64,000 bases of DNA from Thalassospira tepidiphila MCCC 1A03514 (GCF_001662875.1 NZ_JPVZ01000001.1:248001-312000); one strand, 5' to 3'. Positions 39,734-50,246 are shown, counted from the first letter of the stretch. The notes: generated by a model not told the origin, from the sequence alone. Translations and numbers: made by a program.

Positions 39734-40987
39734 TTAGTGCGCAACAGCGGCAGCAGCGGCTTCGTCAATCAGACGGCCGGTGCTGAAACGTTCAAGGGTG
39801 AAGGGCGCGTTGGCCGGATGCGGATCATCCTTTGCCACGGTCCATGCCAGTGTATGGGCGGCACCCGGGGTTGCCTTGAACCCGCCGGTACCCCAGCCAC
39901 AGTTGACATAAAGACCCGGTACCGGCGTCTTGCCAAGGATGGCTGAACGGTCCGGGGTCACATCGACAATACCACCCCACTTACGCAGCATGCGCATGCG
40001 GTTGAAGATCGGGAAGATCTCGCAGATCGCGGCAACCGTATGCTCGATCAGAGGCAGGCCGCCACGCTGGGAATAACTGGTGTACTGGTCGGTGCCCGAC
40101 CCGATCACGAGCTCGCCCTTGTCAGACTGGCTGATATAGGCATGCACGCTGTTGGACATGACCACACAGGGGAAGATCGGCTTGATCGGCTCGGACACCA
40201 GCGCCTGCAACGGATAGCTTTCAAGCGGCATGCGAACACCTGCCGTATCCATCACGACCGAGGTATGACCGGCGGCCGAAACAGCAACCTTTTTCGCACC
40301 AATGAAACCCTTGGCGGTTTCAACACCGGTGACACGGCCATCCGGGCCACGGCGAATGGCGGTTACCGGGCAGTTCTGAATGATATCAACACCGCGTGCT
40401 GCCGCCCCACGGGCATAACCCCATGCCACCGCATCGTGGCGCGCGGTTCCTGCGCGACGCTGAAGCGCCGCGCCAACGACAGGGTAACGCGCAGTCGGCG
40501 AAATATCGAGGGGTGGGCAAAATTCCTTGGCTTCCTCGGCTGACAGCCAGACGTTATCGACACCGTTAAGGCGGTTGGCATGTACGTGGCGCTGGAAGCT
40601 TTGAACGTCATGAACGTTGTGCGCGAGCATCAGAACGCCGCGCTGCGAATACATGACGTTGTAGTTCAGTTCCTGGCTCAGGCCATCCCACAGATCAAGT
40701 GCATGGTCATAAAGCTTGGCACTTTCATCATAAAGGTAGTTCGACCGAATGATCGTCGTGTTACGGCCGGTGTTCCCACCGCCAAGCCAGCCCTTATCGA
40801 TCACGGCGACATTGGTGATGCCGTGTTCCTTGGCCAGATAATAAGCCGCACCAAGACCATGACCACCCGCGCCGACGATGATGACATCGTATTCGGCCTT
40901 CGGCTCACTGTCGGGCCATTGCGGCTCCCAGTTCTTTTGGCCGCTAAGGGCGTTTTTGATAAGCGATAGCGCAGAAAAATGGGTCAT
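39734..40987 (-). CDS. soxB: Sarcosine oxidase, beta subunit
   Basis: A 417-residue FAD-dependent subunit with the N-terminal dinucleotide motif [17 protein letters not shown] and the family blocks [16 protein letters not shown] and [17 protein letters not shown]. His184 in [10 protein letters not shown] corresponds to the His that covalently carries FMN in heterotetrameric sarcosine oxidases. It is the first gene of the sox operon, with GGGGGA upstream of the ATG, and is divergent from the AraC-type regulator. Confidence 0.93.
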   Translation of the reverse strand: MTHFSALSLIKNALSGQKNWEPQWPDSEPKAEYDVIIVGAGGHGLGAAYYLAKEHGITNVAVIDKGWLGGGNTGRNTTIIRSNYLYDESAKLYDHALDLWDGLSQELNYNVMYSQRGVLMLAHNVHDVQSFQRHVHANRLNGVDNVWLSAEEAKEFCPPLDISPTARYPVVGAALQRRAGTARHDAVAWGYARGAAARGVDIIQNCPVTAIRRGPDGRVTGVETAKGFIGAKKVAVSAAGHTSVVMDTAGVRMPLESYPLQALVSEPIKPIFPCVVMSNSVHAYISQSDKGELVIGSGTDQYTSYSQRGGLPLIEHTVAAICEIFPIFNRMRMLRKWGGIVDVTPDRSAILGKTPVPGLYVNCGWGTGGFKATPGAAHTLAWTVAKDDPHPANAPFTLERFSTGRLIDEAAAAAVAH

Positions 40988-41060
40988 GATTATACGATCC
41001 CCCGATTTACCATTGCCGGAACTCTATCAATGTCCATGCTCTGCGGACTGGATAATTGCG

Positions 41061-41073
41061 ACAATTTCATTGT
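41061..41073. promoter_or_regulatory. Dyad in the soxB / regulator divergent promoter region
   Basis: ACAAT-TTC-ATTGT is a perfect 5-bp inverted repeat in the 97-base gap between soxB and the AraC-type gene, 12 bases before the regulator's ATG. It may be an operator for one or both genes; I cannot match it to a known GbdR site. Confidence 0.4.
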
Positions 41074-41084
41074 ATATTTTTGCC

Positions 41085-42104
41085 ATGAACTCTTTTTCGA
41101 GCCCGGGATCAAACCCCGGCAAACCCAATGCAAAAAAGCGCCTTCGCGTCGCCTTTCTGCTGGCAGACAATTTCACGCTGACAGCGTTTGCCAGTTTTGT
41201 CGATGTCTTGCGTCTTTCGGCCGATGAAGCCGACCGTTCGCGGCCCATTCACTGCGACTGGACGGTGCTGTCTGATACCATGAACCCGGTACGATCAAGT
41301 TGCGGGGTCAAGGTGCAGCCTGACACGCGTCTGCGCAATGCCGGTGACTACGACTATATCGTGGTTGTCGGCGGCCTAATTCAAGAACAGGGCGGGTTTT
41401 CATCTGATTGCATTGCCTATCTCAAGGCGGCTGCGGCCAAGGGCAAAAATCTGATTGGCTTGTGTACCGGTGTTTTCGCGCTGTATGAGGCGGGACTGCT
41501 TGAAGGATACCGATGCTGTGTTAGCTGGTTTCACCATGACGAATTCGTCGCACGGTTCGAAGCCGCCCAACCGGTTTCCGATCAGATCTTTGTCGTCGAT
41601 CGGGATCGCCTGACCTGTTCGGGCGGGCATGGGGCCGCGCATCTGGCGGCCTGGGTGGTGGAAAAACACATCGGCCGCACGGCGGCGACCAAAAGCCTGA
41701 GTATCATGATCATTAACGAGGCCATGACCGGCGAAAATCCGCAGCCGGGCTTTCAGACCGATCTGGTTGCCCGCGAACCACTGGTGAAAAAGGCGCTTTT
41801 GCGAATGCGCCAGAATATTGAGTCGCCCGAAACCGTCGCCAAAATGGCCGAAAAACTTGGCGTCACACGCCGTAAGCTCGAACGCGCGTTTAATGCCGAT
41901 ATCGGCATTTCACCGTCACGAGCGGCGCTGCGCATCCGGCTTGATGCCGCCAAGAAGCTGCTTGGCGAAACGGGAAAAACCACCACCCAGATCGCACTTA
42001 GCACCGGTTTTTGCGACGCATCGCATTTCATTCATGCCTTCAAGGCCGAAATCGGCATGAACCCGTCGGAATACCGAAACACGGTTCCGACGGCCCAGCC
42101 CTGA
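41085..42104 (+). CDS. GlxA-family AraC regulator, GbdR/SouR-like
   Basis: A 339-residue regulator. Residues about 20-190 form a DJ-1/PfpI-like amidotransferase-fold sensor (VAFLLADNFTLTAFASFVDVLRL; nucleophile-elbow-like GLCTGVFALYEAGLL), and residues about 230-335 contain two AraC helix-turn-helix motifs (VAKMAEKLGVTRRKLERAF and TTQIALSTGFCDASHFIHAF). In pseudomonads GbdR and SouR of this architecture activate gbc, dgc and sox genes in response to glycine betaine, dimethylglycine or sarcosine. Placement between soxB and gbcB supports that role. The ATG at 41085 lacks a clear ribosome-binding site. Its stop abuts the convergent gbcB stop. Confidence 0.85.
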   Translation: MNSFSSPGSNPGKPNAKKRLRVAFLLADNFTLTAFASFVDVLRLSADEADRSRPIHCDWTVLSDTMNPVRSSCGVKVQPDTRLRNAGDYDYIVVVGGLIQEQGGFSSDCIAYLKAAAAKGKNLIGLCTGVFALYEAGLLEGYRCCVSWFHHDEFVARFEAAQPVSDQIFVVDRDRLTCSGGHGAAHLAAWVVEKHIGRTAATKSLSIMIINEAMTGENPQPGFQTDLVAREPLVKKALLRMRQNIESPETVAKMAEKLGVTRRKLERAFNADIGISPSRAALRIRLDAAKKLLGETGKTTTQIALSTGFCDASHFIHAFKAEIGMNPSEYRNTVPTAQP

Positions 42105-43172
42105 TCAGGCATCAATGGTGACTTGCCCGATCGGGTTCGAGCAGCAAGCAAGGATATAGCCTTCCTCGATATCGTCGTCCGTGATCCCGCCATTGTGGAC
42201 CATATGAACCTGCCCTTCGGTCTTGCGCACCTTGCACGTCCCGCAAATCCCCATCGAACAGCCTGACGGGATCACAAGGCCTGCCGTGCGCGCCGCGGCA
42301 AGGACGGTATCGGTTTGGGTGCAATTTGCCGTGATGCCAGATGCGGTGAATGCGATGACCGCCTTGCTGTCTTCATCAGGCACGACATCATCTGGCACTT
42401 CTTCTGCTTCCAACGTCGGCGCGTGGAAGCTTTCCTGATGGTAGCGATCCATATCATAGCCAAGCCCGACAAGAACCTCGCGCACGGCCTGCATGAACGG
42501 TTCCGGTCCGCAACAGAACACTCCACGTTCAAGATAATCCTGCGCCATCAGACCCAGCATCAGCTGATTGAACGTCCCCAAATACCCGGTCCACGGCTTG
42601 TAGGGATCGGCTTCTTCAACCACCCATTTCAGGGCAATACCATTGATCCGCGACGCGCTGTGTTCCAGGCGTTCGCGAAAGATGATCTCGGAGGGGCGTT
42701 TTGCACAATTGACGAATACAATGTCGGGATCACGCCCGGCGTCATAAAGATAGGTCGTCATCGACATCATCGGCGTGATACCCGACCCCGCCGAAATGAA
42801 CAGATATTTATCCGCCGGATGATTAACCAGTGAAAAGCTGCCCGCCGGCCCCTTGGCCCGAATGCGCACGCCCGGACGCAAATGATCCAGCATCCAGCGC
42901 GTGCCGACCGAACCCGCCTGCGCCTTGACCGTTACTGTCAAGGATGTCGGCCTCGATGGCGAAGATGAAATCGTATAGGTCCGATAAAGCGGCCCGCCCG
43001 GCACCGGCAGCTCGAGGGTCAAAAACTGCCCGGGGTCATAACTAAACAACGCGCCCGATACCGACTGGAAGCAAAATGTCATGACATTGGGGGCTTCTGG
43101 CAGGAACGAAACACATTCCAGTTCCTCGGAGTCCGACCAGAAGGCAAGCTTTGGTTTCTCGATCACAGACAT
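42105..43172 (-). CDS. gbcB: Glycine betaine demethylating oxygenase, reductase component
   Basis: A 355-residue electron-transfer protein of the hybrid-cluster-reductase type: an FAD-binding barrel (YRTYTISSSPSRP), an NAD domain (LFISAGSGITPMMSMT; CCGPEPFMQAVRE) and a C-terminal plant-type 2Fe-2S ferredoxin (CSMGICGTCKV plus a later Cys in ACCSNP). It should pass electrons from NAD(P)H to the Rieske oxygenase encoded 4 bases upstream. The pair matches GbcAB, which converts glycine betaine to dimethylglycine and formaldehyde. Confidence 0.88.
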   Translation of the reverse strand: MSVIEKPKLAFWSDSEELECVSFLPEAPNVMTFCFQSVSGALFSYDPGQFLTLELPVPGGPLYRTYTISSSPSRPTSLTVTVKAQAGSVGTRWMLDHLRPGVRIRAKGPAGSFSLVNHPADKYLFISAGSGITPMMSMTTYLYDAGRDPDIVFVNCAKRPSEIIFRERLEHSASRINGIALKWVVEEADPYKPWTGYLGTFNQLMLGLMAQDYLERGVFCCGPEPFMQAVREVLVGLGYDMDRYHQESFHAPTLEAEEVPDDVVPDEDSKAVIAFTASGITANCTQTDTVLAAARTAGLVIPSGCSMGICGTCKVRKTEGQVHMVHNGGITDDDIEEGYILACCSNPIGQVTIDA

Positions 43173-43176
43173 CGCC

Positions 43177-44466
<1,290 letters not shown>

Positions 44467-44506
44467 TCATGCCACGATTTACAACGGCATTAATTTTCAT
44501 CTTGGT

Positions 44507-44519
44507 TTAGCTCAGCTAA
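44507..44519. promoter_or_regulatory. LysR-type (T-N11-A) dyad
   Basis: TTAGC-TCA-GCTAA is a perfect dyad in the gbcA/LysR-gene divergent region and has the T-N11-A form of LysR-family binding sites. It lies 48 bases before the regulator start. A regulator of this family is encoded directly next to it. Confidence 0.5.
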
Positions 44520-44567
44520 TCTGAAAAACTCACCTAAGTTACCCTGCTCTGTTTTCAGGAGAGGCTC

Positions 44568-45446
44568 TTGGCCCGCCCATATGATCTGTCTTCGATAAAT
44601 GCCCTGATCTGCTTTGAGGCAGCTGGTCGCAACATGAGCTTCAAGGATGCGGCGGCGGAACTTAATGTGACGCCAGCGGCTGTAAGCCACCAGATCAAGG
44701 CGCTTGAGGCCGATATTGGCAGTGCGCTTTTCATTCGCCGCAACCGAGGGGTGGAGCTGACCGAGAAAGGCGCCTTCCTTCTCGTTGCCCTGCAACGGGG
44801 CTTTGAAACCATTTCCGATACGGTCATTCAGTTGCGCGATCAACCCGAAACGGTTGATGTCACAATCCGCACGACAACGGCGGTCAGTTCACTTTGGCTT
44901 ACGCCAAAAATTGCCGCCTTCTGGAAAATTCATCCCAATATTACGGTCTCGCAAATTGTCTCGGATGTGCCCGGCATGACCGGGTATTGCGATCTCAGCA
45001 TCCATTACAGCAACCCTGATGATGGGGCGGACGGATACTACAAACTGTTTCAGGATCGCGTGGCCGCCATCGGCACACCGGCGTTTAAGGCCGAACAAAA
45101 CGTCGAAACGATTGATGATCTGCTGCGTGCGCCCCTGATCCACCTGCATAACGAGGAAACCGACTGGACAACATGGACCGACTGGTTCCGCGCATTGGGA
45201 CGCCCGGCCCCAAAAGGCCGCAGCTTTAAGCTCAACAATTACACGATTGCATTACAGGCCGCGCAGGATGACGTCGGTGCGGTGCTTGGCTGGGACGAAC
45301 TGGTTGGGCCTCTGCTGGAAGACGGGCGCCTGATCAAACTTGTGCCTGACGAAATCCCATCCCCCATGGGGTTTTATCTGCGCGTCCATCCGCGCGCATC
45401 CGAAAAGGCCCGCATATTTGTCGACTGGCTGATTGATGCCGCCTGA
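44568..45446 (+). CDS. LysR-family transcriptional regulator (GcvA-like)
   Basis: A 292-residue LysR regulator. The winged helix is at residues about 8-65 (SFKDAAAELNVTPAAVSHQIKALE) and the periplasmic-binding-protein-like sensor follows (VSSLWLTPKIAAFWKIHP). It resembles GcvA, which responds to glycine. The start is a TTG preceded by AGGAGAGG; the next in-frame ATG would remove part of the helix-turn-helix. It is divergent from gbcA and convergent with dgcA, so control of betaine-to-glycine genes is likely. Confidence 0.85.
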   Translation: MARPYDLSSINALICFEAAGRNMSFKDAAAELNVTPAAVSHQIKALEADIGSALFIRRNRGVELTEKGAFLLVALQRGFETISDTVIQLRDQPETVDVTIRTTTAVSSLWLTPKIAAFWKIHPNITVSQIVSDVPGMTGYCDLSIHYSNPDDGADGYYKLFQDRVAAIGTPAFKAEQNVETIDDLLRAPLIHLHNEETDWTTWTDWFRALGRPAPKGRSFKLNNYTIALQAAQDDVGAVLGWDELVGPLLEDGRLIKLVPDEIPSPMGFYLRVHPRASEKARIFVDWLIDAA

Positions 45447-45458
45447 AATTAGGGGAAA

Positions 45459-45489
45459 CGGCAAGCGTGACACATAGCCACGCTTGCCG
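45459..45489. terminator. Inverted repeat between convergent lysR and dgcA genes
   Basis: CGGCAAGCGTG and CACGCTTGCCG form an 11-bp perfect stem with a 9-base loop, but neither strand has a T-run after it. Its position between two convergent stops suggests a bidirectional terminator or mRNA-end stabiliser. Confidence 0.6.
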
Positions 45490-45495
45490 CACACA

Positions 45496-47532
45496 TCAGA
45501 CGTCTTTTAACAAACGCAATGCATCATAGATCGCCGCATGGGTATTGCGTGCGGACACCGCATCGCCAATCCGGAAAAGCTGATAGGTCCCGTCGGGATT
45601 GCGGACAACCGATTGTGGTTTTCCGGCCAGAAGGTCGTCATGCGACATTTCACCATGGTTCGATGAGCCGGGCTTGAGATCAAAATAGATATCATCAAGC
45701 GGAATGGTGCCGTGGTTGACCACGATCTGATCGACGATGCGTTGCTTGACAACCCCGCCATAGTCACTGCCGACATGTGCAATGAGTTGATTTCCCTGCT
45801 TTTCCACCGCTTCAAGGCGATAGGTCACCGTAAAGGTGGTATCAAGCTTCTGCATGCTGCGCATATAGGGCACAAGGTTCATCGCCATGACTTCGGGCGC
45901 GAATGACCGATCCGGGGTCATGATTTCGACCTTGGCCCCTGATTTGGCAATCAGTTCGGCTGCCTGTAAACCGGCATGATCCCCGGCATCATCATAAACC
46001 AGAACATTGGCACCCGGCTTGACGTCACCCGAAATGATATCCCAGGTCGACACAACCAGATCATTGCCCTTTGACAGGACTTCGGTATCGGGCATGCCCC
46101 CGGTGGCGATGATCACCACATCGGGGTTTTCGGCCACAATCGTGTCGGCCTCGGCCCAGGTATTGAAATGGAAACTCACGCCAAGTCGGGTGCATTCAGC
46201 CATGCGCCATTCAATGATGCTGATCATTTCGCGGCGGCGTTCATTCTGTGCGGTCAGGCGGATCTGCCCGCCCGGATTGGGGGCGGCTTCATAGACAACA
46301 ACTTCATGACCACGTTCGCCAGCAACACGGGCGGCCTCCATGCCCGCCGGGCCAGATCCGACGATCACGACCTTCTTGCGGGTTTCTGCCGCCTCGATGA
46401 TTTGAGGCATCGAAAGCTCACGCCCGGTTGCGGCGTTGTGGATGCAATAGGCCGACCCGCCCTGATAGATGCGATCAAGGCAATAGTTGGCCCCGACGCA
46501 TGGGCGGATTTCATCTTCGCGCTTTTCAATAATCTTGCGGACAATATGCGGATCGGTGATGTGTGCGCGCGTCATGCCGACCATATCGACCTTGCCCGAT
46601 GCAATCGCATGGCGCGCAGTCGCAACATCGGGGATCTTGGCAGCATGGAATGTCGGAAAATCTGTGGCCGCGCGAATTTCACCGGCAAAATCCAGATACG
46701 GCGAGTTCGCCATGCCCTGAATCGGGATCACATCGGTCAGTCCGGCATCCGTATCGATATGCCCGCGAATGACATTGAGGAAATCGACCATGCCACTGTC
46801 TTTAAGACGTTTGGAAATCGACAGGCCATCTTCCTTGGTCAATCCACCCTCAAGGTCTTCATCGCCGGTATAGCGCACACCGACAATGAAATCTGGCCCG
46901 ACGCGTTTGCGAATTTCGGTCAGAACATCAAATGTAAAGCGCAGGCGGTTATCAATGCTGCCACCATAAGGACCATCAAGTTTGTTGGTCAGCGGTGACC
47001 AGAACTGATCCATCAGATGGCCATAGGCCTGAAGCTCGATCCCGTCCATACCGCCTGCCTTCATGCGTTCGGCCGCATCGGCATAATCCTTGATGATGCG
47101 TTCGATATCCCAGTCTTCCATCTTTTTCGGAAAGGCCCGGTGGGCGGCTTCGCGCTTGTGCGATGGGGATACCACTGGCAACCAGTTTGCCTTGTCCCAA
47201 CGCGTGCGACGGCCAAGATGGGTCAGCTGGATCATAACCGCAGCACCCTGTTCATGCACCGCGTCGGTCAGATCCTTCATCCACGGAACGACTTCATCCT
47301 TCCAGACCAGCAGGTTGTTGAAAACCGGCGGACTGTCCTTTGACACCGCAGCCGACCCCGCCGTCATCGTCATGGCAACACCGCCTTTGGCGCGTTCGAC
47401 ATGATAGGCGCGATAACGGTCCTTTGGCATGCCATCCTCGGGATAGGCCGGTTCGTGCGACGTCATCATGATGCGGTTACGCAGCGTCAGATGTTTAAGC
47501 TGATAAGGCTGAAGAAGCGGATCGTTGGACAT
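45496..47532 (-). CDS. dgcA: Dimethylglycine dehydrogenase/demethylase subunit (TMADH-like FMN/FAD protein)
   Basis: A 678-residue protein of the trimethylamine dehydrogenase group. Residues 1-360 are an old-yellow-enzyme TIM barrel with FMN site (LTHLGRRTRW, GVRYTGDEDLEGG), then a ferredoxin-like cluster loop, then an FAD/NAD region (VVIVGSGPAGMEAARVAGERG). The cluster loop reads CVGANYC...YC, so the second of the four cysteines known in trimethylamine dehydrogenase (CIGCNVC) is Ala. Between gbcAB and soxBDAG, the missing step is dimethylglycine to sarcosine, which DgcA catalyses in pseudomonads. No dgcB or ETF genes are present here. GGAG precedes the ATG by 8 bases. Confidence 0.78.
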   Translation of the reverse strand: MSNDPLLQPYQLKHLTLRNRIMMTSHEPAYPEDGMPKDRYRAYHVERAKGGVAMTMTAGSAAVSKDSPPVFNNLLVWKDEVVPWMKDLTDAVHEQGAAVMIQLTHLGRRTRWDKANWLPVVSPSHKREAAHRAFPKKMEDWDIERIIKDYADAAERMKAGGMDGIELQAYGHLMDQFWSPLTNKLDGPYGGSIDNRLRFTFDVLTEIRKRVGPDFIVGVRYTGDEDLEGGLTKEDGLSISKRLKDSGMVDFLNVIRGHIDTDAGLTDVIPIQGMANSPYLDFAGEIRAATDFPTFHAAKIPDVATARHAIASGKVDMVGMTRAHITDPHIVRKIIEKREDEIRPCVGANYCLDRIYQGGSAYCIHNAATGRELSMPQIIEAAETRKKVVIVGSGPAGMEAARVAGERGHEVVVYEAAPNPGGQIRLTAQNERRREMISIIEWRMAECTRLGVSFHFNTWAEADTIVAENPDVVIIATGGMPDTEVLSKGNDLVVSTWDIISGDVKPGANVLVYDDAGDHAGLQAAELIAKSGAKVEIMTPDRSFAPEVMAMNLVPYMRSMQKLDTTFTVTYRLEAVEKQGNQLIAHVGSDYGGVVKQRIVDQIVVNHGTIPLDDIYFDLKPGSSNHGEMSHDDLLAGKPQSVVRNPDGTYQLFRIGDAVSARNTHAAIYDALRLLKDV

Positions 47533-47577
47533 GTGCGGGGCTCCGGTTTGGACTCTCTGCCCATGACGATATTCAGA

Positions 47578-47638
47578 AATGTACAGTTATGTCAATTTTA
47601 AGTTCACTCATGTATATTTTGAATACATTCATGTACAC
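47578..47638. promoter_or_regulatory. Repeated ATGTAYA operator region between dgcA and tetR
   Basis: The divergent gap carries three ATGTAYA copies, at about 47579 (ATGTACA), 47610 (ATGTATA) and 47631 (ATGTACA). The second forms a dyad with ATACAT at 47623-47628, and TGAATACATTCA at 47620-47631 is itself nearly palindromic. The last copy ends about 42 bases before the TetR start. This is the sort of repeat cluster a TetR repressor would bind to control itself and dgcA. Confidence 0.55.
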
Positions 47639-47679
47639 TCTGCTTGTCGCGATCCGGGCAGTTTGCTAAGGAAACGTCC

Positions 47680-48336
47680 ATGGAAGAACTGATTGAAGAT
47701 ATCGCCGAGCAAAACAGCGCCGGGCAAAATAGCGGCTGGCGCGGATCGGCCGAGGTCTGGCTGAATGCGGCTTATGACGCCCTGCTTGAAACCGGTGTCG
47801 ATGGCGTGAAGATTCAGCCATTGGCAAAGCGCCTGAACCTGTCACGCACCAGCTTCTATTGGTTTTTCAAAGACCGGAAGGAATTGCTGGGTGCGCTGCT
47901 TGATCTGTGGCGCGAAAAGAACACCGGCAATCTGATCAAACAGACAGAGGCCTATGCCGAAACCGTCTCGGAGGCGATGCTGAACATCATCGATTGCTGG
48001 CTGATGCCCGACCTGTTTGACTCGCGTCTTGAATTTGCCGTGCGCAGCTGGTCGATGCAGTCCGACGATGTCAGGGCTGAAATTGAAAAGGCCGATCAGC
48101 ATCGCCTTGATGCGCTCGCCAAATTGTTCATCCATTTTGGACAGGAAGAACGCATGGCCGACGTCCGCGCCCGTGCGATCTATCTGGTACAGATTGGCTA
48201 TATCTCGATGAAAGCAAACGAAGACCTGGCCGTGCGCATGGCACGCATTCCGGGCTATGTCGAAACATTCTGCGGCCAGGCCCCGACGCAAAGTGAACTC
48301 AACCGGTTTTACGCGCGGCACAATTTTGCGCCCTGA
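47680..48336 (+). CDS. TetR-family transcriptional regulator
   Basis: A 218-residue regulator. The helix-turn-helix lies at residues about 30-75 (VKIQPLAKRLNLSRTSFYWFFKDRKELLG), preceded by an unusual acidic 20-residue leader. The ligand domain is all helical and of normal length. AAGGAA lies 7 bases before the ATG at 47680. It is transcribed away from dgcA, and the gap holds ATGTAYA repeats, so it probably represses dgcA and itself until a methylated amine is present; the ligand is unknown. Confidence 0.83.
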   Translation: MEELIEDIAEQNSAGQNSGWRGSAEVWLNAAYDALLETGVDGVKIQPLAKRLNLSRTSFYWFFKDRKELLGALLDLWREKNTGNLIKQTEAYAETVSEAMLNIIDCWLMPDLFDSRLEFAVRSWSMQSDDVRAEIEKADQHRLDALAKLFIHFGQEERMADVRARAIYLVQIGYISMKANEDLAVRMARIPGYVETFCGQAPTQSELNRFYARHNFAP

Positions 48337-48384
48337 ACCGGTCAGCTCATCAGATTTGCAGGGCGGCCAAAGCCACCTTTCGGC

Positions 48385-49560
48385 TCAGAACTCTGCCTTG
48401 AAAATCGTATCATCAAGGAATTGATCCATACCAACAAGTGATCGATCCGGTGCGTCTGCGGCACCTTCAACGCGCCAGTCATCCTGCGGAACCAGAACAT
48501 CCAGCCCGGCAACTGCCGTTCGATAAAGGTCCGGCCGGAAGACATCGGGAATGACGGCTTTAAGATCCGTGTCTTGGGGAATTTGTCGCCAACGCTTCAT
48601 TTGTTCGCCAATCCAGCGCCCCTGCGACAACCATGGGAAAGTTGCGGTGTAGCGGTAAAAAACGTGGCGGTCAGGCAGATCAATGGGCGGCTCCCCCGGA
48701 CGCAACACCGGCTTACCGCTCAGCGATGCCTTAAGCACTTCAAACGGCGCGCCGACATTCGCCTCCTCAGACAGTATGTGGGCCAGCTCCACACGGCTCC
48801 CCGGCTGGTCTGCCCATTCAGCAGCCCGGACAAGCGCACGCACAAGTGCAGAAACAAGTTCCGGATTGCTTTGCGCCCAGTCTTCCCGCAGACCAAGAAC
48901 CTTCTCCGGGCTTCGTGACCAGATATCGTCCTTAAGCGCAACAATCACACCATCACCGTGAAACACCGCCCGCTGGTTCCATGGTTCACCAACGCAATAA
49001 CCATCCACCCAGCCATTGCGCAGACTGTCAAACATGCGCGGCGGCGCGATCACGCCGATATTCACATCCATGTCCGGATCAATCCCGGCTGCCGCCATCC
49101 AATAGCGAAGCTCATAGTTATGGCTTGAGAACGGAAACACGGTGGCCAAGGACAGGATCGGGCGCCCTTCGGCCTTGTCTTCATCAATGACCTTTTTAAG
49201 CGCCCTTGCGGACCGCCCGCGCGGCCCAAGCATCGCATTCGGGTCGGCCTCCAACATACGTTGATAAAGCTGGGTCGAGACCGTAATCGCATTACCACCA
49301 CGGCCCAACGCCATCGGCACGACGATGTTCTGAACCGGCAGTCCGCCAAGCCCAAGCCGTGCAGCAATCGGAATTCCCGCCAAAAGATGGGCTGCCTCGA
49401 ACATGCCAAAGGAAAGCTTGTCACGAATGGCCGCCCATGACATTTCACGGACCAGTTCCAGATCGATATTTTCCTGCTGGGCAAACCCCATGGCGCGCGC
49501 CACCACCGGAATGGCACAATCGACCAGTGGAACAAAACCAAGACGAACCTTGTTAGCCAT
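48385..49560 (-). CDS. nasS: Nitrate/nitrite sensor NasS (NrtA/CmpA-like, cytoplasmic)
   Basis: A 391-residue protein of the NrtA/CmpA binding-protein family, but it begins MANKVRLGFVPLVDC without a signal peptide, so it should stay in the cytoplasm. Landmarks are KLSFGMFEAAHLLAGIP, LATVFPFSSHNYELRYWMAAAG and DGYCVGEPWN, the last shared with nitrate-binding NrtA. In Paracoccus and Azotobacter NasS holds NasT inactive until nitrate or nitrite binds. It lies 3 bases downstream of nasT on the same strand. No nrtB or nrtC permease genes are present, which also argues for a sensor role. Confidence 0.9.
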   Translation of the reverse strand: MANKVRLGFVPLVDCAIPVVARAMGFAQQENIDLELVREMSWAAIRDKLSFGMFEAAHLLAGIPIAARLGLGGLPVQNIVVPMALGRGGNAITVSTQLYQRMLEADPNAMLGPRGRSARALKKVIDEDKAEGRPILSLATVFPFSSHNYELRYWMAAAGIDPDMDVNIGVIAPPRMFDSLRNGWVDGYCVGEPWNQRAVFHGDGVIVALKDDIWSRSPEKVLGLREDWAQSNPELVSALVRALVRAAEWADQPGSRVELAHILSEEANVGAPFEVLKASLSGKPVLRPGEPPIDLPDRHVFYRYTATFPWLSQGRWIGEQMKRWRQIPQDTDLKAVIPDVFRPDLYRTAVAGLDVLVPQDDWRVEGAADAPDRSLVGMDQFLDDTIFKAEF

Positions 49561-49563
49561 CCA

Positions 49564-50154
49564 TCAAAACTCCAACTGAAACGCCGTGATGACGCTTTGC
49601 GCGATTTCGTAAATCTTGCGATTTTGCTTCATGGCGTTTTTGCGCAACAGCGCATAAGAATCTTCTTCGGACAGACCTTTTTCTTTCATCAGGATGCCCT
49701 TGGCCCGTTCAATCAGTTTGCGTTCATTGAGCTTTGCCTGCGCTTCATCACGTTCGCGGCGCAGCTGATCAAAGACGTTGAACCGTGAAATCGCCATTTC
49801 GACAATCGGGCGAATGCGGTCCTGACGCAGGCCATCAACCACATAGGCACTGACACCTGCCGACACCGCCTCGTGGATCATGGATGCGTCACTTTGATCA
49901 ACGAACATCGCAATCGGGCGCGCAATGGCGCGTGACACCTGAAACATCTGTTCAAGCGTATCGCGGTCGGGGTTTTCAAGATCGATGATGATGATGTCTG
50001 GTGCCAACGCCTGAATGCGTTCAACCAGATTGTGGGACGTGCCGATACGGGCCACGCGGGTATAGCCGCTTTCAACCAGACCACGTTCGACAATCGCCGC
50101 ACGGTCCGGATTTTCGTCAATCACCAGAATGTTGAATTCTTCCAGCTTCACCAA
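49564..50154 (-). CDS. nasT: ANTAR-domain antiterminator NasT
   Basis: A 196-residue response-regulator-like protein. Residues 1-120 form a receiver fold (LVIDENPDR; possible phospho-Asp in IIIDLENPD), followed by a coiled-coil linker and a C-terminal ANTAR three-helix bundle (ERKLIERAKGILMKEKGLSEEDSYALLRKNAM). ANTAR domains bind two-hairpin leader RNAs and block terminators. The predicted target is the nirB leader about 2 kb away. GGTGAAG precedes the ATG. It is cotranscribed with nasS. Confidence 0.93.
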   Translation of the reverse strand: MVKLEEFNILVIDENPDRAAIVERGLVESGYTRVARIGTSHNLVERIQALAPDIIIIDLENPDRDTLEQMFQVSRAIARPIAMFVDQSDASMIHEAVSAGVSAYVVDGLRQDRIRPIVEMAISRFNVFDQLRRERDEAQAKLNERKLIERAKGILMKEKGLSEEDSYALLRKNAMKQNRKIYEIAQSVITAFQLEF

Positions 50155-50246
50155 CTAACCCTAACTCCCTTACAGCCTGCAATGGCTGCGCCTCTCTGAC
50201 GTATCTTTTTATATGCTCCGTCCCGTTTGCGGGTCCGGATTACTGG

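Noticed and set aside
40989-40994. TATAAT (minus strand) just before soxB
   Set aside because: It lies between the ribosome-binding site and the ATG, so it cannot be the -10 element for soxB.
50179-50192. GG-N10-GC sigma-54-like match upstream of nasT (minus strand)
   Set aside because: It would start transcription about 13 bases before the nasT ATG, leaving no room for a normal leader; three mismatches in the -24 half.
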